DNA of 6,299 nucleotides from Caldisericia bacterium (GTDB lineage Bacteria; Caldisericota; Caldisericia; B22-G15): positions 1 to 6,299 of the forward strand of contig JAGGSY010000047.1 of assembly GCA_021158845.1 (NCBI GenBank), written 5' to 3'. This document shows positions 1 through 6,239 of the stretch, piece by piece; position 1 is the stretch's first letter, and the number at the start of each line of letters is the position of its first letter. Position numbers and translations under genes: made by a program. Under the pieces are notes generated by a model that ran no database searches, was not told the origin of the DNA, and was given only the letters and a program-made list of their open reading frames with translations.

Positions 1-3000
1 AGATTCTGGTGCAAAACTTTATGCAAACTATTATTATGGTGAATATATATATAATTCAGCTGATGCAACAGTAAATGCAGGTGATACAAGACTTACTCCT
101 GTGAGAAATTACGGAGCCAACACTCTCGTAAACGCCTCAGATTCTGATGCTACGGACACTTTGGCGCTTGTATCCTTTGCAGGAACTGAAAAACATGCAG
201 AAAATATTGTCTCTAATGGAGTTTATGACAATGGAGAATATATATACGATGATGTGGATGGAGACAATCTTGTTTCTGTAGGGGATAAAAGATTAACATA
301 TGTTGGGAATTATAGATATGGTACTGTAGTTCAAGCAGGAGATTCCGATGTTGGAACAACTCTTATAAGCTTTGGGGCTACAGAATTACATACAGACCAT
401 ATTGTTACTAACGCCACTTACGATTCTTTATATGGAGAATCAAATATATTTGCAGTCTCAACTTCTACAGTGGATCATTTTGAATTTGCAGTGATTCCTT
501 CTCCTCAAACTGCCGGTGTTCCATTTACTGTGACAATATATGCTAAAGATTCTGCAGGAAGAACAGTAACCTCCTTTAACAATCAGGTAACGCTTTCTTC
601 CTCTCCCACAATGGGTATTTCCACAAATCCCTCTCCTGTAGTATTTGTAAATGGAGTATGGACGGGAAGCGTCACCCTCAATACTCCTTCCACTGCTGTA
701 AAACTCATTGCAACTTATGGAAGTGCAACAGGTGAATCAAATACATTTGCCCTTCAGGGAACACTTAATCATTTCTCATTCTCATACATTCCATCTCCTC
801 AAAAAGTAGGTCAGGCTTTTTATGTTGAGATTACAGCAAGGGATGGAAATGAAAATATCGTTACTAATTTCCTTGGAAATGTGAACCTTAGTTTGAATCC
901 AGCAGGTCCAGTTTCACCATCAACAGTTGGACCATTTGTAAATGGTAAGTGGAGTGGTTATATAACTGTCAATGCCTCTTTCTCCAGCGTTCAAATTATA
1001 GCTACTGATGCTGGAGGGAGTGGAATGACTGGAGCTTCCAATGCTTTCTCAGTTCTTGGTCCACTTGATCATTTCCACTTTTCATCTATTGGACCACAGG
1101 CATCTGGCGTTCCATTCCACATAAGAATTGAAGCTCATGATATGGATCATAATCTTATATATGACTTAAACACAACACTTACTTTAACTTCATCTGTGGG
1201 AAATATCATTCCAAATACTGTTACCATGACCAATGGAGTATTTGAAGGTGATGTAACTATTGATACACCAACTCCTGATGTATTCATCACAGCAACATCT
1301 GAGGGTAAGAGTGGAAATTCTAACCATTTCTCTGTTTCAGCTGGACTTCACCACTTTACCTTTGACCCTGTGGCTAATCCACAAACAGCAGGGACTCAAT
1401 TCTTTGTAAAAATATATGCTAAGGACCACCTTGATAATGTGATTCCAAATTTCTCTGCCACAGTAAATCTCTCTGCTACAGTTCCAACAAACTATGTTAT
1501 AGAACCTACAAGTGTAACTTTCCAGAATGGAATGTGGCAGGGATATGTAACTCTATATAAGTCAGGAACAAACGTCCAACTTAAGGCTGATTTTGCATCT
1601 AAATATGGCCTTTCAAATACCTTCAATGTGATTCCAGGACCGCTTCACCACTTTAAGGTAACTTCCAATACCCTTGATGCTGCAACAGGTGAGTATAGAC
1701 CAGTTGGTCCCCAAACTGCTGGATGTGTATTTGACCCGGGAGCACATCCTGAAAATGCTTTGAGGATTACTGCGGTTGATCAGTGGGAGAATACTGTAAC
1801 TACTTATACAGGGACAATACATTTCACATCAACAGACTCTTTGGCAGTTCTTCCAGGAGATTATACTTTCACCGGATCGGGACCGGGAAATGATAATGGA
1901 ACTCACACTTTTGGAGCAGTAACTATGAACACTCCTGGAATTCACACAATAACTGTATATGATACATCAAATCCTTCTGTTTCAGGAACTTCAAATGAGT
2001 TTACAGTTGCAAGTCAAACTGTGGATCATTTTGAGTTCGACTTCATTGGTCCGCAGACGATAAACAACTCCTTTGATGTAACGATATATGCAAAAGATTC
2101 GAATGGATATATAATAAGTGCATGGGATGACACTGATACTTGGGGAATATATGGCGGTGGAACATGTAATGCAGATATATCGGCAAGTAGTGGAAATGTT
2201 AACGGTGGTGCTACATACACTACACCAAACTTCTACCTTGGAACTATAACTGTAGCCATATCCCTTGATACTCCGTCTCCAAACATGAGATTAACTGCAA
2301 CAAGTGGTGCAATTACAGGAACATCAGATCCCTTCACATGTGCGTCCAATGTGCTTCACCATTTCCAGTTCGAACCTATATCCAATCAAACAGCAGGTGT
2401 TCCTTTCCAGATAACAATTACAGCAAGAGATATGGCAGGCTCTTTGATAACCGTATGGAATGGAATTGCAAATCTTTCTGCATCCACTGGACCTGGAACA
2501 ATAACTCCAATATCTACAACAGCATTTACAGATGGAAAGTGGACTGGAACTATAACACTTAATACACCAAATCCTTCTGTTCAAATTTTTGCAGAGGACC
2601 CATCCACTCATAAGATGGGAATGAGTAATATATTCTCTGTTTATGGGGCACTTGATCACTTCGTCTTTGATACAATTTCATCTCCACAGATAGCAGGAGA
2701 AGGATTTACAATAAAGATATATGCAAAGGATTCATTAGACTACACAATACCTAACTTCTCAGATCAGGTAAACCTTTCTGTAAATCTTGGAATTATTACG
2801 CCAACCACTACTGGTCATTTCAGTGGAGGTGTATGGATTGGAGAGGTCATTCTTACTGGTGCAGGAGATAATGTAAAGATAACTGCTGAAAAGGATGGGC
2901 ATACAGGAGAGAGTAATCTATTTACAGTTCTCCCAGCAGAGGTCCATACTTTTGAGTTTTCAGCAATAGGACCCCAGACTGTTAATATACCATTCACAGT

Positions 3001-6000
3001 GACTATTACTGCAAAGGATGAGTTTGGAAATGTATGCACAAACTTTAATGGAAGTGCAACTCTCTCTGCAGAAAATTCCACTGTTGTTGAACCAACCACT
3101 ATAACCTTTACATCTGGTGTGTGGACAGGCGATGTAAAGTTGGGGGAAGCTGGAAATCATGTTAAACTTAAAGTTACTCTTACAACTCCATCTGTTGAAT
3201 CCTTCTCCAATGAATTCTCTGTGGCAAAGGGTCTTGATCATTTCTTAATCTCAACCATTGGAAACCAATCAAAGGGAGTTCCTTTTGAGATTACAATTAC
3301 TGCACAGGATGAGGATGGAGCAACATTTACCTCCTTTGCAGGGAATGTGGAGGTGAGTTGTTCTCTTGGAGTTGGTTCAATCCTTCCAACATCCCTTGGT
3401 CCATTTGTGAATGGAAGTTTCACAGGAGAGATAACTATTACAAAGCCAGGAGAGAATGTCACTATTACAGTGAGAGACCCCATCACTGGAAAGACTGGCA
3501 CATCCAACGCCTTCAATGTAGTGGGTGATAAACTTGTGTTTAAATCTTCGCCACAGGTTATAAATCTTGATGAAGCATCCCAACCAATAGTTATTGGTCT
3601 TGAAAGTCCTGATGGTAATCCATTAATTGCCTCAGAGGATATAACAATTAATCTAACTACCACTTCCTCAACAGGAAAATTCTCCACAGATGGAACAAGC
3701 TGGGGAATATCCACCATAACTTTCCCATCAGGTTCTAATGAAGTATCCTTCTACTACAAGGATTCAACGCCAGGTGCATGGGATATAACAGTTTCAGCTG
3801 AAAATTATGAGTCTGCAACTCAGAGAATAACAGTAACAGGAACAAATGCCAATGGATCTGGAAGTGTCACAATGACACCAGATTCTGCGCTCACAGGAGA
3901 TATTGTAAATATAACATTTACCTTTACCTCAACCTTTAATCTCTCAGGTGGAGCGATAAAGATGAGTGTTCCCACTGGATTTCCCAATCCTCAAACAACA
4001 CAGCCCTCGGGGAATGGATTTGTTTCAGTAATCCCTGAAAGTGGAGTTTCCCTTGGTACTATAAATGTGAGTACCAATTCCCTTACTATAAATATCCAAA
4101 CCATGGCAAGTGGAAAGAAGATTACCATTAAATATCAGAATGTCTTAATTCCAAATAATCCAGGGACTTACACATTCTCCTTTATGACTATGGGAGCTGG
4201 AGGCACTTTTACTCCCATTTCCAATCAACCTCAATTTACTGTTGAAAGAGGATTCAATCTTGAGATACTCTCTTTGAGTGTGGAACCACTATCCGCTGGA
4301 GTGAATGCCTCTTTTACCCTTATTATTAGAGTTGGGACAAGAGGTGCCCTGGATGTATCTGACGATATAAACATTAAATTCCCAACAGGAACAGAGATAC
4401 CGGCAAATATCCCATCTGGTATGATAAAGATAAACGATACAGAACTTACTACTTCTCCCATAGTCAATCAATCCTCAAGCACAATAACAATTAAAACACC
4501 AGTTCCCATACCAGCAGAGACAACAGCAAAAATTGAGATATCAGCAAATGCCGGGATTATTAATCCATCAAATGCAGGGACATATTCCATAGAGGTAACA
4601 ACCCTTAAAGAGACAACCCCTGCATCATTCTCCTTCACCCTTTCACCACCACCGCCAATACAGGATGTTGAAGTTCAGGTTAAACCTCAAAGTGCAGGAA
4701 AAGAGGCAGAATACACAATAAACTTTAGAATCTCAATGAATCTTCTGGAGGGAGACAAGATTTACATAAAGTTCCCCAACGGCACATACCTTCCACCGGT
4801 TATTCAGCCGGCAGCAATAGAAATATCTGGTTTCCCAATATACCATGAGCCTGTAGTTATTGGAAGACTTCTTGTAATAACCCTTTCAGCCCCAGTAACC
4901 AGTGGAGATGTCTATATTTCCATAAGTAAAAGTGCAGGGATAAAGAACCCAGAGATACCTGATAAGTATATACTCTATCTCTACACATCAAAGGATTTGA
5001 CAGAGGTTCCATCTTCACCATATGAAATTGTCTCAACTCCAGTGACAGTCATACATATTAACCCATCTGCTCCTGATGGGATAAATGGATGGTATATTAC
5101 CAAACCAAGAATTACATTTGAGGCAAGAGGAGAAGGAGAAGTTGAGACATACTATTGGTGGGATGATGAAGCACCAAGCCTTTATGTGGGAGAGATAACT
5201 GCTCCAGAGGGAGAACATATCCTTCACTACTATTCAAAGAGCAAAGGGATTGACAATGCTGAACCTGTGAGAACTAAATCCTTTAAAGTTGATTCCACAC
5301 CACCAAAGATAACAATCCTTGAGCCTCAGAAAGAATATACAAACAAGGAGAATCTAATAATTTCAGGAATTACAGAGCCGGGAATACTTGTTGCATGTTC
5401 TGGTTCAAGAACCACATCAAACTCAAAAGGACAATTTACCCTTAAAGTAAAGTTATCTCAAGGTTTGAACACCCTTAAGGTTCAAGCCATTGACTCTGCA
5501 GGAAACACAGGAGAGGTTGTTATAAAGATAACTCTTGACACAGCACCTCCTTATCTAAAACTTGACCCATCCTTAAAGAAATGGATGGAGGTTTATGAAC
5601 CAACTATAACTATAAAGGGAGAAGTTGAGGTTGGAGCAGTGCTTACAATAAATGGTCAACCTGTGAATGTAAATCCCGATGGAACTTTCTCCTACACAGT
5701 GACTTTGATGGAGGGAAATAACTCAATTCATATTACAGCAGTAGATAAAGCAGGGAACTCCACTGATATATATCTACCTGTGAAATACATAAAGAGGACC
5801 ATCGTTAAGATAAAGATAGGCTCAAGAACTGTATATGTTAATGGTGAACCTCATGAAATTGAGGCTGCTCCATGGATTGATAAAAAATCTGGAAGAGCAA
5901 TGGTTCCATTGAGGATCATAGCAGAGGCTTTTGGTGCCACTGTTGAGTATAGATATGTTTCCTATGGAGATGAAAGGGTTTCTATAATATTTAACATGAA

Positions 6001-6190
6001 GAGGATAGATTTGAGGATTGGAAGTAAAATTGCATACATTGATGGTTTCCCAGTAACCCTTGATGTTGCTCCAGTTATTATAAATGGTAGAACCTTTGTT
6101 CCAATAAGATTTATAATGGAGACTTTCGGTGCAAAGGTTGATTGGGATCCATTTACAAGAGAGATTATAATTACTTATCCTGCTCCATAA
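1..6190 (+). CDS. Giant multi-domain Ig-like repeat surface protein with C-terminal stalk domain (5'-partial)
   Basis: The first complete codon is at base 2 and the frame is open to TAA at 6188-6190, immediately followed by TGA, giving 2062 residues. The start and any signal peptide lie upstream. A GTG at 101 is not a credible start: it has no Shine-Dalgarno and falls inside a repeat unit that begins at 38. Domain order: 65-residue repeats (1-142), ten HFxF...SNxFxV Ig-like modules (157-1177), a divergent Ig module (1178-1280), three modules of a second family (1281-1677), an OmpL47-like module (1678-1768), two glucodextranase-B-like modules (1769-1931) and a stalk domain (1932-2062). No catalytic motif is evident. 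The protein is rich in Thr, Ser, Asn and Val, with only six cysteines and about 33 arginines. Such mosaics are usually extracellular adhesins or structural filaments; that role is inference. No LPXTG motif, SLH repeat or C-terminal membrane helix is visible, so attachment must use another route. Confidence 0.93.
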   Translation, partial: DSGAKLYANYYYGEYIYNSADATVNAGDTRLTPVRNYGANTLVNASDSDATDTLALVSFAGTEKHAENIVSNGVYDNGEYIYDDVDGDNLVSVGDKRLTYVGNYRYGTVVQAGDSDVGTTLISFGATELHTDHIVTNATYDSLYGESNIFAVSTSTVDHFEFAVIPSPQTAGVPFTVTIYAKDSAGRTVTSFNNQVTLSSSPTMGISTNPSPVVFVNGVWTGSVTLNTPSTAVKLIATYGSATGESNTFALQGTLNHFSFSYIPSPQKVGQAFYVEITARDGNENIVTNFLGNVNLSLNPAGPVSPSTVGPFVNGKWSGYITVNASFSSVQIIATDAGGSGMTGASNAFSVLGPLDHFHFSSIGPQASGVPFHIRIEAHDMDHNLIYDLNTTLTLTSSVGNIIPNTVTMTNGVFEGDVTIDTPTPDVFITATSEGKSGNSNHFSVSAGLHHFTFDPVANPQTAGTQFFVKIYAKDHLDNVIPNFSATVNLSATVPTNYVIEPTSVTFQNGMWQGYVTLYKSGTNVQLKADFASKYGLSNTFNVIPGPLHHFKVTSNTLDAATGEYRPVGPQTAGCVFDPGAHPENALRITAVDQWENTVTTYTGTIHFTSTDSLAVLPGDYTFTGSGPGNDNGTHTFGAVTMNTPGIHTITVYDTSNPSVSGTSNEFTVASQTVDHFEFDFIGPQTINNSFDVTIYAKDSNGYIISAWDDTDTWGIYGGGTCNADISASSGNVNGGATYTTPNFYLGTITVAISLDTPSPNMRLTATSGAITGTSDPFTCASNVLHHFQFEPISNQTAGVPFQITITARDMAGSLITVWNGIANLSASTGPGTITPISTTAFTDGKWTGTITLNTPNPSVQIFAEDPSTHKMGMSNIFSVYGALDHFVFDTISSPQIAGEGFTIKIYAKDSLDYTIPNFSDQVNLSVNLGIITPTTTGHFSGGVWIGEVILTGAGDNVKITAEKDGHTGESNLFTVLPAEVHTFEFSAIGPQTVNIPFTVTITAKDEFGNVCTNFNGSATLSAENSTVVEPTTITFTSGVWTGDVKLGEAGNHVKLKVTLTTPSVESFSNEFSVAKGLDHFLISTIGNQSKGVPFEITITAQDEDGATFTSFAGNVEVSCSLGVGSILPTSLGPFVNGSFTGEITITKPGENVTITVRDPITGKTGTSNAFNVVGDKLVFKSSPQVINLDEASQPIVIGLESPDGNPLIASEDITINLTTTSSTGKFSTDGTSWGISTITFPSGSNEVSFYYKDSTPGAWDITVSAENYESATQRITVTGTNANGSGSVTMTPDSALTGDIVNITFTFTSTFNLSGGAIKMSVPTGFPNPQTTQPSGNGFVSVIPESGVSLGTINVSTNSLTINIQTMASGKKITIKYQNVLIPNNPGTYTFSFMTMGAGGTFTPISNQPQFTVERGFNLEILSLSVEPLSAGVNASFTLIIRVGTRGALDVSDDINIKFPTGTEIPANIPSGMIKINDTELTTSPIVNQSSSTITIKTPVPIPAETTAKIEISANAGIINPSNAGTYSIEVTTLKETTPASFSFTLSPPPPIQDVEVQVKPQSAGKEAEYTINFRISMNLLEGDKIYIKFPNGTYLPPVIQPAAIEISGFPIYHEPVVIGRLLVITLSAPVTSGDVYISISKSAGIKNPEIPDKYILYLYTSKDLTEVPSSPYEIVSTPVTVIHINPSAPDGINGWYITKPRITFEARGEGEVETYYWWDDEAPSLYVGEITAPEGEHILHYYSKSKGIDNAEPVRTKSFKVDSTPPKITILEPQKEYTNKENLIISGITEPGILVACSGSRTTSNSKGQFTLKVKLSQGLNTLKVQAIDSAGNTGEVVIKITLDTAPPYLKLDPSLKKWMEVYEPTITIKGEVEVGAVLTINGQPVNVNPDGTFSYTVTLMEGNNSIHITAVDKAGNSTDIYLPVKYIKRTIVKIKIGSRTVYVNGEPHEIEAAPWIDKKSGRAMVPLRIIAEAFGATVEYRYVSYGDERVSIIFNMKRIDLRIGSKIAYIDGFPVTLDVAPVIINGRTFVPIRFIMETFGAKVDWDPFTREIIITYPAP
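38..427 (+). repeat. Two full 65-residue tandem repeats, end of a longer array
   Basis: Unit 1 is 38-232 and unit 2 is 233-427, exactly 65 codons each. Shared landmarks are GEYIY at the start, GDxRLT near position 15-22, a GDSD/SDSD segment around 35-40, an (I/V)SF segment, E(K/L)H near 51-53, and NIVSNGVYD or HIVTNATYD at the end. The residues before unit 1 (bases 2-37, ending YANYYY) resemble the end of another unit, so the array continues upstream. Both halves of a unit contain a V-x-x-GD type segment, hinting at an internal duplication. I do not recognise a named family. The spacing and acidic loops suggest a calcium-dependent extracellular repeat (inference). Confidence 0.8.
251..286 (+). 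other. Dockerin/EF-hand-type calcium-binding loop (residues 84-95)
   Basis: Unit 2 encodes DVDGDNLVSVGD, which fits the 12-residue EF-hand/dockerin loop: Asp at positions 1, 3, 5 and 12, a small polar residue at 6 and a hydrophobic residue at 8. The loop is followed by KRL, as loops in dockerins are followed by a helix. In unit 1 the same place is two residues shorter and keeps only some of the ligands (S, D, D), so it is probably degenerate. No cohesin partner is visible, and a full dockerin would need a second loop close by; this is a motif-level call only. Confidence 0.5.
428..469 (+). other. Orphan Ig-module tail linking the two repeat arrays
   Basis: Directly after the second 65-residue unit the protein reads LYGESNIFAV then STST. 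GESNxFxV is the terminal signature of the Ig-like modules downstream (GESNTFAL ends module 1, GESNLFTV ends module 8). The body of such a module is absent here, so this looks like the last strand of a module whose remainder was replaced by the 65-residue array, or a linker shared by both architectures. Confidence 0.55.
1643..2020 (+). repeat. Module 5: divergent 126-residue Ig-like subtype
   Basis: It keeps the entry LHHFKV, the PQTAG segment and the exit GTSNEFTV, but its core differs from its neighbours. After PQTAG it carries an extra loop with a cysteine (residue 575) and several prolines, then a core of ITAVDQWENTVTTYTGTIHF, FTSTDS, LPGDYTF, NGTHTF and a TPGIHTITVYDTS segment. That core matches a recurrent bacterial repeat type with FTSSD...LPADYTFT...GxHTF, known from surface proteins of several phyla (recalled, not searched). 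It also lacks the NGxWxG strand signature. It looks like a foreign module type that recruited the array's end motifs. Confidence 0.65.
2021..2353 (+). repeat. Module 6: Ig-like module with aromatic insertion and two cysteines
   Basis: It opens normally (VDHFEF, GPQT, VTIYAKDSNG) but then carries a segment with two Trp and a Gly triplet (around SAWDDTDTWGIYGGG) and loses the NGxWxG motif. It has Cys at residues 722 and 780, the only module in this window with two. The exit is GTSDPFTC, in which the usual Asn and final Val are changed to Asp and Cys. The paired cysteines could form an intramodule disulfide; this is inference from spacing alone. Confidence 0.6.
3533..3841 (+). repeat. Module 11: divergent Ig-like domain with YYKDSTPG strand
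   Basis: Residues 1178-1280 begin LVFKSSPQ instead of HFxF, with no PQTAG or SNxFxV. The later part reads ITFPSGSNEVSFYYKDSTPG followed by WDITVSA, a strand pair common in bacterial Ig-like repeats whose last strands read FYYKDTxxGxxTITVSA. It marks the end of the ten-copy array and the switch to the C-terminal module set. Confidence 0.6.
3842..5032 (+). repeat. Three tandem modules of a second beta-sandwich family
   Basis: Copies lie at 3842-4252, 4253-4663 and 4664-5032 (137, 137 and 123 residues). The last two are the most alike: each has an SAG-containing first strand, an IxIKFPxGTxxP segment, a central PIV/PVV strand, a PV turn, and then an ISxxAGIxNP segment leading to a Y-rich exit strand. 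The first copy is more distant: SALTGD, then MSVPTGFP, then ITIKYQNVLIPNNPGTYTF. The SxxAGIxNP/NVLIPNNPGTY turn is the clearest shared landmark. Copies two and three are joined by a PPPP linker at 4646-4657. I do not recognise a named family; a structural role is likely. Confidence 0.65.
5033..5305 (+). other. OmpL47/chitobiase-C-like beta domain
   Basis: Residues 1678-1768 carry a GINGWYITKP segment, an ITFEA strand, ETYYWWDDE, a short EITAPEGEH turn, then ILHYYSKSKGIDNAEP and a closing strand ending VDSTPP. The order GWY..P-x-I/V-F...YYW.D...G.H.L.Y.S.D..GN.E..K...VD.TPP is typical of the OmpL47-type and chitobiase C-terminal-type domains, which precede Ig domains in many bacterial surface proteins. 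Here GID replaces the usual D-x-xGN. Assigned by motif recognition only. Confidence 0.6.
5306..5794 (+). repeat. Two glucodextranase-B/Big-type Ig-like modules
   Basis: The copies are residues 1769-1850 and 1851-1931. Both follow the pattern: strand with G(I/E) at the first turn, an EPG or EVG turn, a strand, (S/N)xxGxF, a VxL(S/M)xGxN strand, and a final AxDxAGN(T/S) turn. Copy one ends VITLDTAPP-like and copy two leads straight into the stalk domain. AIDSAGNTG and AVDKAGNST are diagnostic of this Ig-like class (glucodextranase domain B/bacterial Ig). The modules act as spacers or carbohydrate-contacting domains in related proteins. Copy one holds the last of the protein's six cysteines (residue 1799). 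Confidence 0.75.
5795..6187 (+). other. C-terminal stalk domain (copper amine oxidase N-terminal-like, PF07833 type)
   Basis: Residues 1932-2062 form two half-repeats. The first has KIGSRTVYVNG, then APWID, GRAMVPLRIIAEAFGA and TVEYR. The second (from 6002) has RIGSKIAYIDG, then DVAPVIINGRTFVPIRFIMETFGAKVDWD and a closing strand. The GRxxVPxRxxxExFGAxVxW signature is diagnostic of this family. Despite the name, the domain is a non-catalytic stalk/surface-association module in bacterial exported proteins, and no topaquinone or copper site is expected. It is usual at the very end of such proteins, and the stop follows within four residues of the last strand, so the C-terminus is intact. Confidence 0.9.
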
Positions 6191-6224
6191 TGAATTTAAT
6201 TAGAGATATATATAAATAAAAAGA

Positions 6225-6233
6225 TAAGGAGGT
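6225..6233 (+). promoter_or_regulatory. Perfect Shine-Dalgarno site
   Basis: TAAGGAGGT is fully complementary to the usual 16S rRNA 3' end, with 6 bases between it and the ATG at 6240. It fixes the start of the downstream gene and implies efficient initiation independent of the upstream stop. The 49-base gap (6191-6239) has about 18% G+C and holds no hairpin with a U-tract; an AT-run at 6206-6220 could host a -10-like box, but no convincing -35 was seen. Confidence 0.88.
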
Positions 6234-6239
6234 CTTTTT

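Larger units (their letters stand above)
470..3532 (+). repeat. Ten tandem Ig-like modules (HFxF...PQTAG...SNxFxV)
   Basis: Modules start at 470, 764, 1064, 1346, 1643, 2021, 2354, 2651, 2942 and 3233, with lengths of 98, 100, 94, 99, 126, 111, 99, 97, 97 and 100 residues. The consensus runs: (L/V)(D/H)HFxF, then PQTAGxPF, then a strand ending in I(Y/T)AKD, a hydrophobic N-F, an xVxLS strand, F(V/T)NGxWxGxVTL, a (V/I)x(I/L)xA strand, and a closing G(E/T/A)SNxFxV. This is the pattern of a seven- to eight-strand beta-sandwich repeat found in bacterial surface proteins. Eight of the ten are regular; the fifth and sixth deviate and are described separately. The copies are well diverged at the DNA level, with no long identical stretches, so the array is not a fresh expansion. 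Likely role: rigid spacer or adhesive filament (inference). Confidence 0.85.

Noticed and set aside
101..103. GTG as the start codon of the giant frame
   Set aside because: The frame is open to base 2 and the upstream residues match the repeat unit that spans 38-232. There is no Shine-Dalgarno before 101 and no signal peptide after it, so the gene begins outside the window.
251..286. A complete dockerin domain, implying a cellulosome-like system
   Set aside because: Only one good calcium loop is seen, the flanking sequence is a 65-residue beta-type repeat and not the two-loop helical dockerin fold, and no cohesin is present in the window.
2324..2659. Antisense open frame of 111 codons and an overlapping + frame at 2338-2562
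   Set aside because: Both overlap module 7 of the large protein; their translations are rich in Cys, Trp and Arg, unlike real proteins of this gene.
470..3532. CRISPR array or DNA satellite, suggested by regular periodicity of about 295 bases
   Set aside because: The period reflects protein modules in one open frame. The DNA copies are diverged, with no short identical repeats separated by unique spacers.
3238..3717. Antisense open frame of 159 codons
   Set aside because: It lies wholly opposite well-supported repeat modules, its translation shows no domain logic, and no ribosome binding site was seen. It is a shadow of the coding strand's composition.
5795..6187. Copper amine oxidase enzyme
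   Set aside because: Only the stalk-type domain that shares that name is present. The catalytic domain, with its topaquinone tyrosine and copper-ligand histidines, is absent.
6191..6239. Promoter or terminator in the gap between the two genes
   Set aside because: AT-rich runs such as TATATATAAAT resemble a -10 box, but no -35 partner at the right spacing was convincing, and no GC-rich hairpin with a T-tract exists.
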